A stretch of 64,000 nucleotides of DNA from Plasmopara viticola (lineage: Eukaryota > Oomycota > Peronosporomycetes > Peronosporales > Peronosporaceae). Below the pieces are notes generated by a model, which saw only the letters and a list, made by a program, of their open reading frames with translations, was not told the DNA's origin and did no database searches. A program made the translations under genes and the position numbers. The stretch lies in the NCBI GenBank assembly GCA_001695595.3, contig MBPM02000025.1:124001-188000 (forward strand). Direction: 5' to 3'. Below, piece by piece: positions 10,664-20,790 of the stretch; position 1 is the first letter of the stretch; each line of letters begins with the position of its first letter.

Positions 10664-13600
10664 TTATACCATTTCCTCTTTGATCCACGTGCTGATGCCG
10701 CGCTTAGGATTGCTGTAATAATACTTGCCCGGCACACTTCGCGACTCGCGCTTAATCCAACCATGAGGAAGCCTTTCATTGGCCCTAGGATGTTCCTTTT
10801 GCTGCTGCGCACGCTTGACCATCTCCTCTGGATGAAAATGACAGATCTCCTTAAACATCAGCTCTTTCAAATCCGTCTCATCGAGATCGTCGAGATCGAA
10901 GCTCTGAAACTTTTCCACCGGTACACTCTCCCGCTCCTCCTCGTAATACATCGCCAAATACGGATGTTGCAGTGCCTCCTCCACAGTAATTCGTTTTTCA
11001 ACATCAAACACGAGCATTTTCCACAGCAGGTCTAGACCTTCTGGGTTTGCGTTTGGAAACAAGGTACTTGTATCAATCCCAGCCTCCGCCTGCGTACGAC
11101 TCAAAAGCTGCCGACCTTTGAGCTTATTCGCCATCGGGTTTTCCTTGAAAGAATGTTCTTCTGGTACACCCAGCACGTTCATGATAAGCTGAAGCTGGTG
11201 GACGTATGTCTCGCCGGGAAAGAGGGGCTTGCGTCCCAGCATTTCAGCAAAAATGCATCCTGCTGCCCAAAGATCCACACCTTCACCATACGCACTGCCT
11301 AACAACAGCTCTGGTGCACGATACCATCGCGTCACTACATACTCCGTCATGCCCACGTCATCCGCTTCCTTAGAGCGTGCAAGTCCAAGATCACAGATCT
11401 TAAGCTGACAGTCCGAATTAATGAGCAAATTGCTCGGCTTCAAGTCACGGTGCAACACACCAGCGCGGTGCATGTGGTGGAGCCCGCTCAACATTTGATA
11501 CAGAAAATACCGGATATGATCATCCCGTAGCACCTCTTTCGAGTAAATAATGCGGTGTAAATCCATTTCCATAAGATCCACCGTCATGTACACGTCTCGA
11601 AAGTCTGTGTATGACGGTGGCGGAATTAAGTCCAGCAAACTCAGTATATTCTCATGGGCCATGTGTCGAATTAATCGACATTCGCGAAGAATTTGCTTGA
11701 GCTGATGCGGGTGCCAAATGCAGTCAATCACCTTTTTGATTGCCACGTTACCACCCGTAAGCATGTTTGTGGCTGCGATTACAATACCGTAAGCACCACG
11801 ACCACACACTTTAATGAGCTGATAATGTCGCGGGATAATAAAAGGAGCGCCGCAAACCATAAAAGTGTGCATATTAGCATTTTCCTTGCAGATGATAGCG
11901 TCAGTGGCTGCGGGCAGCGTTGCACAGCTACTACCAAAGCGCTTATGCATCGATTCATCATCGTCTTCCCTCCAGCAAACAACCGCACCTGCGGATTGTG
12001 TACGTGCAGAGTCTTCAGGTGAAAGCTTTACATTCGCCCAACCGTGACGGCGTGCATGCTCACTTCCACCACTTTGAAACTCGTTAAAAGTTATCCCCTT
12101 TCGAAGTGCTGGTGTTCCAGCTTCTAGTAGTGCATGGGAATGAAGTGCGGACGTGGAATTCCATTGCAACATGAGAGAAGACGGCGGGTTCTTTCGGTCG
12201 ATTACAACACTTTGACTCTTTTTTAGTCGCGGTTGAATGTCATCATCATCTGCGACCTTCACGCGCCGGCATGTAATTCCTATCTGCACTTTGCCACAGT
12301 ATTCACCCTTAGCGTTGCTAATTGAATACCACTTGCTGTCGGCTGCCATCGCTGCCTCTTCTCGACTCTTGCTGCGCTCTTTCCCGTCTGCAGCCATTAA
12401 ATACTTGGCAACATTCAGTGTCGCAAAACCTAGCTGAGACTCAACTCCATTCTTCGCGTGATCTCTCACATCAATTACTAACGAGCAAGTGCCAATGACG
12501 CGGCTGAAGGGAAGCTCAAGAATGCAGTTCCATACGGGGTGGGTTGGCAAGTATGACTCGTCCCTAGCATTGCGCGGAGTTCCAGTGCAAAAGGGGTCGA
12601 TTACTGGAGTCGAGCTGTTTGACAAAGAAGTACCAACACCAACAGCAGATGAAGCCGCAGATGCCGCAACGGAAGTCATATAGTTAAACTTTCGCGAAAG
12701 ATTTGGCATCGAAATGCCGCCAATAAGGGTCACCGGTCCTGTCGTGGTAGACGTAGAGAATCCTGTCGTTGATCCATTCACCCCAGCCTTTGCCTTCGAC
12801 TGTTCGCGATACTGAAGTTCTACCATGATACTCGGTTCCTTGACAATCTTTTTTAACATGGTGCCAGCTTTAAGTCCATGGCCCTGCATCACCCGCACTA
12901 ATAGCACACCTTCAAAGCCATGTTCAGCATCCACCTCATTAAATTCTTGCGGCAGCTTCAGTGTCGTTGCAGCGCCTGGCACTTTAAAAACTGCACTTGC
13001 TGCGACGACATCGCCGTTAATCTCAAAACGTGCGAGTCTCCCATCAGAGTAAAAGGTAAACTTATGTACCCAGTTTTGAATGAATTTCCGTGCGTCACGA
13101 CGATTTTCCAGCTCTTCTTTGCCAGAAGCGACAGCAATGGAGCCATCCACCGACATGCCACCGACTTTGAAATTAGTCCACAGAGTATTTCGTGCAAAAT
13201 TATGCATAAACATCACAACGCCAGAATGACCACGAAACGAGCCGTGGAACGGCACGGACGGTGGATAGTTTGAGCAAAAAATGACATTCTTGTCAAGCAG
13301 TCGGAAAAAGCGCGTGAACACTTGCTCCGATGGTGGAGGCAGTGTCACAGCCATGTCACCTTCCGTGCGCCAATTACCGCTATGAGCCGTGTACAGTACG
13401 ACTAACATTGCATAAAACTCTTCCATATCAAGTGGTGCGACTGGCAGCGTAGGAAGCGCCACAATTGCCTCTAAACCAAGTCGCATCCAAATAATCTTCT
13501 CAACAGATGTCGGAGCAGTGACTTGCAGCGTCTTTTTATCTTCGGTAATGAATGTAAACCCATTCGCTCGACTTGACGAGTCTTTAACGCCTGCTAGCAC

Positions 13601-14809
13601 GTACAAATGACTGGCACTGCTTGATGCGGGGCTACTTGAATTTCTTCGAGCCATACTAGCGGCAGGACTACCAGGAACAGGCTTCTTAGGGTCACTTGGT
13701 GGTCGAATATGATGAGGCACTAGCGGCTCATCCCGTGATGCTAAGTACGCTTCTTTTGAGGCGAAACGTCTTAAAAACTTACCTTCCAACACATAATAAT
13801 GCCTTTCCAGTCTTCGCAGCCATTCGCTTCGTCTAGTGAGGACGCCTTCCCACTTGACCGCTTCATGGTACAATGTTCGTGATTGCGGTCGAAATTCCGG
13901 GTTACGTTCATCCACTCCTGACGGTGAGCTAATATCTAGTTTCGATAATTCTTTCTCAATATTAAAGACCGGTCCATCACTCTTCTGCAACGCTGTCACT
14001 GTGTCCGAATGCGTCGGAGATATGCCCGATTCATCTGATATTGTACGCGTCTTCTCTACTTCAGACGCACTTAGTGTGCAATCCTCGTCTTGCTCAATGC
14101 CACAAATGTCAGTTGTAAGTGACGTCTCTATAATCAGATTTGCGGAGCCTGCCACCGTGGAAGACGCAATTCGTTCTCCAAGAGTATGCAATCGTGGATC
14201 TTGCGCCTCCGACAGCCGCCTAAAAGACGCATCGTACAAATGATGTTCCTTGCCATGTAATGATAGCTTAGCATCTTCCAATATCTCGGACGCGCGCTCA
14301 GAAATATGACCTTGCTGTCTCCACATATTGATCACTCTCTCTCGACTACCCAGTACCATCCCGGCAGCCAAGCAACTGTCGTGGCTTCGACGACGACGGG
14401 TTATGTCACTTCCGCTAGGCTGCGCAAACATATCCATCACATTAAGCATATCGAATTGGGACGAGGCGTTCGCACTGTTGCAACCTTGGACATACGAAGC
14501 TTCACTTCCGGGCGTCGCGAGGCTATAAGCCCTATCGAAAGCGGGTGTAGCTGCTAGATCCACGACAGGCGGCGACGATTTCATCTTAAGTGAAGCTCTA
14601 GTCCACACTGCGCTTTCAGACTGCGTGCGTAATCGCTCTTTCTTCTTTCGTTTTCGCGTCTCTTGCGTCGGCAGCGGCTCCACGTCGCTCGACGTGCTTG
14701 CACGGGGCTCTCCGTCCGCGGGGCTTGTGCTGGTCGAAGACGTTATACTACTCGGATCTTCGTATGGTAGCGCGTCCTGGTAGTGGTCGACTTTGTCGCA
14801 TACATCCAT
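10664..14809 (-). CDS. Multidomain MAP kinase: PH / NTF2-like / C2 / TEY kinase / WW
   Basis: Single-exon gene, 1,381 aa from the ATG at 14809; the frame is open slightly upstream but without ATG. Domains in order (approximate residues): disordered Ser-rich head (1-310); PH domain (315-460, GVLTRRSEWLRRLERHYYVL); NTF2/SnoaL-like fold (470-630, MFMHNFARNTLWTNFKVGG and FYSDGRLARFEI); C2-like domain with a long insert (640-880, GVLLVRVMQGHGLKAG); and a complete MAP kinase domain (about 1000-1290) with GRGAYG, VAIKK, HRDLKPSNLL, DLG and activation motif MTEYVVTRWYRAPE. The C-terminus is a WW domain (about 1347-1380: LPHGWIKRE, KYYYSN, STW). PH and C2 suggest membrane recruitment, and WW suggests binding proline motifs in partners. 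TEY implies activation by a dual-specificity MAPKK. The WW lacks the usual final proline. Confidence 0.9.
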   Translation of the reverse strand: MDVCDKVDHYQDALPYEDPSSITSSTSTSPADGEPRASTSSDVEPLPTQETRKRKKKERLRTQSESAVWTRASLKMKSSPPVVDLAATPAFDRAYSLATPGSEASYVQGCNSANASSQFDMLNVMDMFAQPSGSDITRRRRSHDSCLAAGMVLGSRERVINMWRQQGHISERASEILEDAKLSLHGKEHHLYDASFRRLSEAQDPRLHTLGERIASSTVAGSANLIIETSLTTDICGIEQDEDCTLSASEVEKTRTISDESGISPTHSDTVTALQKSDGPVFNIEKELSKLDISSPSGVDERNPEFRPQSRTLYHEAVKWEGVLTRRSEWLRRLERHYYVLEGKFLRRFASKEAYLASRDEPLVPHHIRPPSDPKKPVPGSPAASMARRNSSSPASSSASHLYVLAGVKDSSSRANGFTFITEDKKTLQVTAPTSVEKIIWMRLGLEAIVALPTLPVAPLDMEEFYAMLVVLYTAHSGNWRTEGDMAVTLPPPSEQVFTRFFRLLDKNVIFCSNYPPSVPFHGSFRGHSGVVMFMHNFARNTLWTNFKVGGMSVDGSIAVASGKEELENRRDARKFIQNWVHKFTFYSDGRLARFEINGDVVAASAVFKVPGAATTLKLPQEFNEVDAEHGFEGVLLVRVMQGHGLKAGTMLKKIVKEPSIMVELQYREQSKAKAGVNGSTTGFSTSTTTGPVTLIGGISMPNLSRKFNYMTSVAASAASSAVGVGTSLSNSSTPVIDPFCTGTPRNARDESYLPTHPVWNCILELPFSRVIGTCSLVIDVRDHAKNGVESQLGFATLNVAKYLMAADGKERSKSREEAAMAADSKWYSISNAKGEYCGKVQIGITCRRVKVADDDDIQPRLKKSQSVVIDRKNPPSSLMLQWNSTSALHSHALLEAGTPALRKGITFNEFQSGGSEHARRHGWANVKLSPEDSARTQSAGAVVCWREDDDESMHKRFGSSCATLPAATDAIICKENANMHTFMVCGAPFIIPRHYQLIKVCGRGAYGIVIAATNMLTGGNVAIKKVIDCIWHPHQLKQILRECRLIRHMAHENILSLLDLIPPPSYTDFRDVYMTVDLMEMDLHRIIYSKEVLRDDHIRYFLYQMLSGLHHMHRAGVLHRDLKPSNLLINSDCQLKICDLGLARSKEADDVGMTEYVVTRWYRAPELLLGSAYGEGVDLWAAGCIFAEMLGRKPLFPGETYVHQLQLIMNVLGVPEEHSFKENPMANKLKGRQLLSRTQAEAGIDTSTLFPNANPEGLDLLWKMLVFDVEKRITVEEALQHPYLAMYYEEERESVPVEKFQSFDLDDLDETDLKELMFKEICHFHPEEMVKRAQQQKEHPRANERLPHGWIKRESRSVPGKYYYSNPKRGISTWIKEEMV

Positions 14810-15242
14810 GATGACTTGTGCGTGCGCGTGTGAAAAACTTAGATTGATGATGTAAAGGCGCAAGTGATCAGCTGACGGATGAAATGCGAGTCGATAGTAC
14901 GTATAATTAGTGCTAGCTCAGTCAGACCTATACCGATGGAGCAAAGTGCACTAATGACCAACTGTTGACTGATGGTGAGTACGAAGCGCGGCGGCGTGTA
15001 CGTGGGCAGGACCAAGAGAAGGAGGTAGAACGTTAAGAGGTTGTCGCCTATTGCACTTGTGCGGGGATAAAAGAAGACTTATTATCGAAAGGGGCATAGT
15101 ACCCAGTTTTGAACTCAGGTGGTCGTTTGATTGTTTATACTTGAAAAACGTATTACCCTTGACACGTCAAGCTTAACGTCGAGGGCGTCACATCGTACAA
15201 ACGTTTTCCATCGCCCTATCGATAACACTTACACTCCATTGT
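14810..15242. other. Intergenic: MAP kinase promoter and SDR 3' end
   Basis: No coding signal. Both flanking genes are on the minus strand, so this should contain the kinase promoter/5' UTR and the terminator of the SDR gene. A CTTGACACGTCAAG-type near-palindrome lies around 15158-15171. Confidence 0.4.
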
Positions 15243-16851
15243 CTAAGAGTGTGACAAGATAGGCGGAAAGATCTTCTGCTGCACCATTTCTTCTAGTACA
15301 CCACGCACTTCGTTTGGCTCCAACTGACATGAGTCATTAAATGAGTCAAGTTCAAGAGTGACACTACTGCTAATGCATTAGCTACTCACCGTCGGGTACT
15401 TGTATTGAAACCCCGTGGACTCGATTTTCGAGCCATCCGCATAGAGATGATTATGTTGCAATAATTCTTTGTCAATGTACGGCGTAAGGGGCGTATTCGT
15501 AATGCCGTGTTCCTAAGCGCAGCGTGAGGTCATGACATTTAATGTGACGTTATGATCAGTACGCACCGCGCACAAATCAGCCCAGGGTCGCATATGCTTC
15601 TCGTTAGCATCGTTGACGACGTCAGCAAGGCGCATGCGTGCCAGATTCGACACGAGCTTGCCGATGAAGCCGGTTTTAATCTGGAAAAGCTCTTCCATTG
15701 CTGCGTTAATCTTGGCTTGGTCTGCACAAGACACAATTAATTTGATTTGCATAAGTACTTGTAAAAGGCTCAACGCGTACTCGTATCGTTCTTATCCACC
15801 AAATTGTAGACTTCGCCGTCACTTCCGGCACTAGTCAGGTGCCAGAGAGCTTGGCATACATCAAAAACGTGGACCTGCTTGGAAGTAATTCAAAGGATCA
15901 ATTTCTCGTAAGACGTGGAACTTATAAAGTCGGTTGTACCGTGTTGACGCGCATTTCCGCGTCCCAAAGCAGCTTCATCTTTTCTCCTAGCTTCACATAC
16001 CTAAACATAAGTCATGAGTAAACTGAATTAGCCAACGACATATGGTACGCACGAGGCAGCACAAACAATTCGAGGCATAAGTCCCGCTGAGTCTGCCGAC
16101 CCATAAACCTTTACAGCCAGAATGGGCGCATTAGGGTGACAAAATTTCAGCTTCAATAATCAGATCGTTTTCTTGTGACGTACCGTCGCCGGGCGGACGA
16201 ACACAACCTTCAAGTCGCTAATGCGGCGAATCTCTTCCTCCCCCTCTAGTTTGTACTTCGCTTGCAATGTCCATGGCTGCAACTCTGCATTCTCTGTCGC
16301 CGGTTGCTTGACCTGCGATTTATACACGAACGCCGTCGACACTTCAATGTAGCGCTTGACACCCACCTCTTGCGCTTTCTTGGCTGTTGCCAGCATCAAT
16401 TTCTATATCAACTTCCACCGTACTGTGAGAACAGTCTGACGTACCGCACTTTACCGACAAGTCGCGACACTTGGAGGCGTAGACAGTCTCCGAGAGTCCA
16501 CACTTGGTCTCGCCTGCAAGGTTAAACACAAAGTCGTAGGGACCAAACTCGGCGTCGAACGCACGATCGACATGGGCATCGCGTGTCAAGTCCGCTTGCA
16601 CAAATTTGACGCGCTCGTCCGCAAATGCATCCTTATGAGCGGCGCTAAGTAAGCAAAGACATAGTGAGGAACTAATTACTAAAAGCTGAACGCGGGGTTG
16701 TGAAAAGGAACCTGAAATAAGAGATTTCAGGCATCGTCTTGTCAGCCACGCGAATAGTCGTGATTAAGTCACGGTCCACCAAGTATTTGACGAAGTTGCG
16801 GCCAATCATGCCGGCGCCGCCTAGCACCAGCACGCGAGGTTTAGTGGCCAT
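15243..16851 (-). CDS. Extended SDR, NAD-dependent epimerase/dehydratase-like
   Basis: Nine exons, 372 aa (minus): 16712-16851, 16455-16644, 16184-16402, 16053-16108, 15940-16000, 15781-15874, 15567-15721, 15390-15512, 15243-15323; eight introns of 52-75 nt. Starts MATKPRVLVLGGAGMIG, a Rossmann nucleotide-binding GxxGxxG, followed by FVFNLAGETK (the NAxx region), VKRYIEVSTAFVY with the active-site Ser/Thr, VVFVRPATVYG and HVFDVCQALWHL. This is the fold order of extended SDRs. Oddity: where YxxxK is expected the sequence reads LQAKYKLEGEEE, so the lysine has a Gln, not Tyr, four residues before it. Substrate unknown. Every splice restores frame, so the model is firm. Confidence 0.85.
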
Positions 16852-17944
16852 CGTCTAGCGTGCCGAAAGTTAAGTTTTTGATTTGATAAGGCCGTATTCG
16901 CGCACGCTCCAAATTGCCATTTTCACAATTTTTTGCTGCCGCAAACCCCAAAATTCCTCATATTAAATTGTGTAATTCGGTCCAAAAAAAATGGTATTTT
17001 GGACTCCAAGGAAATGATTGCGGAGACATGGAAGTCTACGTCAGCAACATGGCTAATTCTTGATTGCAATGGACTCCAAGAAGGAGTGTAAATTTTTCAA
17101 GATCGTTTACGAGCTCATAAAGATAAAGTGGGAGAAAGGTACTAGGTCTATGATATTTGAGGGGTACAAAATTTATTCCGACGCAATGGCGATCTTTAGG
17201 ATGACTCGTCAATGTAGATAAGATGCAATACACGCTGGCTGGATCTCTGTTGCTGTCACCCATATATATGCCGTCTTTCTCATCATTGACTGCACACGTA
17301 TCTTCTTTCGGTGCACACTCGAGCACTAATACAACTTGCGTAAGAAATTAAATGATTGTGACACTAGGAGCTAACCGTGTCGCGAGTCACATACGTTATA
17401 GCTTACACGTCGGCCAATACCGTCAACTGTTCCACGCATTAATAATCCTCACAATATTCGGCAGGATTTAGGCTTTTTGTAACTACCACGACATTCGAGT
17501 GTCGACCCCGCAGTATGACGGTAGAAATTGTCTCAAAACTTACCAGCTAATTGGGATGAACATTCAAGTGGGTGGAGCACAAAGGGAACGATCATGATAT
17601 CCGTAAGATAGATAATAGCGTTGCCGAATGGTATTGAAACACAGTCACAGAGAAAGCCTCTTCAAAGTCGGTTATCGGACGAAGCTTGAGCGGTGAGTTG
17701 AACTAAGTTGGTGAAGGAAGAGGGCTTGTTGCTTACAGTGAATTAAGTAGTGATATTGAATGGAGAGTTCTAACTGTTTATTGTTTGCTGTCTACTTGTG
17801 GCTCTCAGTCATTTACTAATGCCATCCTAAAAGTCATTTCTCTATTCAGTATTTGGCTTTTTACACATCCTAATTTATTCTACCGATGAGATTTCCTGAC
17901 TTCCGATGAGTATGGGACGTCTGGACATGCTTCTGGTTCGAACC
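16852..17944. other. Intergenic; one short open stretch of unknown status
   Basis: Start of the gene-poor zone. An open minus-strand stretch at 17036-17326 (about 96 codons, no ATG at its head, sequence such as GDSNRDPASVYCILSTL) has protein-like composition but no recognised motif. It is probably an exon relic. Nothing else is supported. Confidence 0.35.
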
Positions 17945-18217
17945 AGTGTGACAGTCTATTCCGATGACTAACACCAATGCATTTGTATAGTTAGAGCAAT
18001 GTAATCAAATGACGTAATGGCCTTGTCGTTAGAATAGTGTGACAGCTTATTCCGATGACTAACACCAATGCATTTGTATAATTAGAGCAATGTAATCAAA
18101 TGATGTAATGGCCTTGTCGTTAGAATAGTGTGACAGCTTATTCCGATGACTAGCACCAATGCATTTGTTTATTTAGAGCAATGCAATTAAATGACGTAAT
18201 GGCCTTGCCGGTTACTT
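17945..18217 (+). repeat. 91-bp tandem repeat, three copies
   Basis: Copies start at 17945, 18036 and 18127 with AGTGTGACAG; the period is 91 bp and the copies differ at only a few bases. The third copy degenerates near its end and is followed by a GCCGGTTACTTGCCGGTGACGTCA stretch. Possibly tandem duplication inside an LTR or satellite seed. Confidence 0.9.
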
Positions 18218-18327
18218 GCCGGTGACGTCAGTTTCGTCACAAGTGTGGTGCGGAATGGTGTGGTGCAGAACGGTAGGTACGATAGTGAACACTTTGTGTG
18301 TTTGTTACCATCAAGGTATTTGAACGT

Positions 18328-18462
18328 ATGACATTTACAGCAGCAGATAATGTACAAAGTCAACGAAATTCCAACAATGTGCAGCCTCAGCTACAGGAAG
18401 AACGCTTCAATGGTGACATTTTGATGTCGGCTGCCGAAGTTTTTACAGTACAGACGCTGTGA
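18328..18462 (+). pseudogene. Possible Ty1/copia gag N-terminal relic
   Basis: A 44-codon reading frame, just downstream of the tandem repeat, ends in stop at 18460-18462. It contains QLQEERFNGD, which resembles the F-[ND]-G-x-N opening of copia gag proteins. Its position after an LTR-like repeat fits a retroelement relic, but no pol sequence was found downstream. Confidence 0.25.
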
Positions 18463-20406
18463 GCTGGTGTGCCACGCACATGCGAAGTCCAAACAATTAG
18501 TTTGACACTGCCGAAGACATTAAAACTCCAAACTTACTTCTTTTTTTAAAGCGATTTTGCGTAAACGTGTGAAATGCATTAAGTAGCAAAACTTATTGAA
18601 CGACAGGGGATGCTAATATATCTAAACGCTCGTTTTTGGGCGGTCGTAAGACTTCAGCTTCGTCATTTGATTGCCTATTTATTGACATGAAAGAAGCTCT
18701 CGCTAACGCCACAGATACGTTGATCTTCTAGTAATTCCTGTGCTTGTCACTCGAGCAGAGGTAACACGGGTATAAGCTAGGAATATCGTATTCTTAAGCA
18801 ATCGACCCTGATGGAACACAATCAACGAGCGATATTGCTCAGATAAGTGCCATCAAAACACGTTCGAGATTTTGAAGATCTATCGACTTGTACAGAATTT
18901 TCTGTTCCACTGAGAAGCGCGTCGATATAAGCATCTTGATTGTAACAGTGAGATTCATGAAGGTGTGCCACTCACTGCGAACTTCATCCATTGTGAAAGC
19001 TAGTGCTGTCGATTCATCCCGGTTTGTGCTCTATAAATTACTGTTAAGCGATATCTTCTCTTTTTGGGCATTGCTTTGCACTAAGGGGCTTTAAGAAAAG
19101 CATTGCTTGATTTAGTGACAAGGACGTTAATCCAGTATAACGTAAAGATCATGTCAAAATAACATTTCAAAGTTTGAGCGAAGAAATATTGATGACGATG
19201 ACATCAATTCAAATAACGTCAATATCATGTATCACCACAACCAATATAATGCGACTTCGAGCAAAGTCGCAAATTAGTCGTGGCGATAAGTGCTTTTTAA
19301 TCTAGTGAATGCGAGTGGTAAAGCAGCATGCAAAGACAATGACGGCGCCATGTGTGAGCGCGGCAAAGTACAAGCCGGAAGTACTCTCTTGCGCTTGCCT
19401 GAACTATCAAATGACTTTTCTGCCTGTGATACAGCTCGCCGTTCAATTTTACCAGAAGGATGTTCTGCGACAATGTAAAAACGCCACCACTCATACCGTC
19501 AGTTCTTTGTGCGCTAACACGAATTGCCTTTAAGTACCGCAGTATCTCGCTGTTAAGCGTTAAGTAGATGAAGCACTAGTAATAGTGACAGTTGACGTGA
19601 CAAAAGAGATTTGATATTAGAGGCTAACAATCTGTGAGATCGGGAGCGTATTGGCTATAAGTAGTATAAGATCAGAAGTGATCAATTGGTCGCATACATC
19701 TGGGACAATCAATCTAATAAGTGGTAGTGTGGTCGTCAAAGTAAATCATGACGACCAGGTTGGTACAGAATCTACTTCAATGATGCTTTTGTAACAAAAA
19801 GAAAATTGCAGGTAGAGACCCTCGGCCTTGTAGCTACACTCCTTGTGTTAAAATAATTATCATTTTCTAACAAACTATCGGAAATATATGATCACATTAA
19901 ATTGTCCATGGTCTGCCGGTCAGATATTGGCGATAGCGCTCATTCAGGTGAGGAGGCAATTGAAAGAAGAGTGGTACATACTAACCCATTGGCCCGAACT
20001 CCAGAAGAAATTCTTGGATGACAATTTATTTCACAAAAATATAAGACAGTCAGATAATTAAAGCGAACATAAGGCATAAAATTAGGGTGGATCTTGCTGG
20101 ACTACGCAAGTAGTGGCACCATACGCTGCGCACATATTTTTAGAGGACGATTCTTCGTTAAACTACACAGATAATTTGGCCCATCGACGGTAAAAATCTC
20201 ATAAAGTATACACGGTAAATATTAAACCCCAAGTGGTGATAAAGGTTCAGTGTGCTATTCAGCCTCGTGATTATTTTCAGGAATTCTTCACCACAAAAAT
20301 TACTGCACCGAATTTTGTTTAACGACCCGGAATTCACAGTGAGTCCCATGTAGACAAAGAGAAATAGACAAGCTAAACAATGAGCTACACATTATAAGTA
20401 GAAGAA
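18463..20406. other. Gene-poor DNA, nothing recognised
   Basis: All frames are broken within about 60-70 codons, and I see no domain motif, tRNA or repeat structure. It is likely old transposon-derived or neutral sequence. Confidence 0.5.
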
Positions 20407-20790
20407 TTGCCGATGATTTTTGCTACAATATCAGCAGAGCGCTGGGGTGATCTCTTCGGTAAGTCATACTTGAGCGGCTTCACGGTGCTAAAATCACCAT
20501 GGAGCTGTGAGCCACTCGATGCGGAATTTGCGGTGGCAATCAAGGAAGCGATATCAACCTTTGCTCCACCGACAAAGGGCTACCTTGACAAGATCGAGGG
20601 ATTGCGCGAGAATACAAAACGTCTAGCAGAGTTGCGCATAAGATCGAGACATATTCATTGTGACATCCTCGAAAGAGCCACTAAAGAATCGAGACAAAAA
20701 CATTATGACATGGTCAAACGAGTCTTTGAAAGACGCATGCCTTTTCAAGACGAGGGCTTCTCGCATGAACAGCCACCAAAACAGTGCTAG
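20407..20790 (+). CDS. Isolated ORF, unknown, 127 aa
   Basis: ATG at 20410 (second codon of the open frame) to a stop at 20788-20790. It reads as normal protein, with WGDLFGKSYLSGF at the N-terminus and a basic helical C-terminal half (GYLDKIEGLRENTKRLAEL, RQKHYDMVKRVFERR). No signal peptide, RxLR motif or known domain is seen. It could be an exon or relic of a larger gene; surrounding sequence is decayed. Confidence 0.25.
   Translation: MPMIFATISAERWGDLFGKSYLSGFTVLKSPWSCEPLDAEFAVAIKEAISTFAPPTKGYLDKIEGLRENTKRLAELRIRSRHIHCDILERATKESRQKHYDMVKRVFERRMPFQDEGFSHEQPPKQC

Noticed and set aside
14810..14863. Longer kinase N-terminus starting at 14863
   Set aside because: That start is a TTG codon; the first ATG in frame is at 14809.
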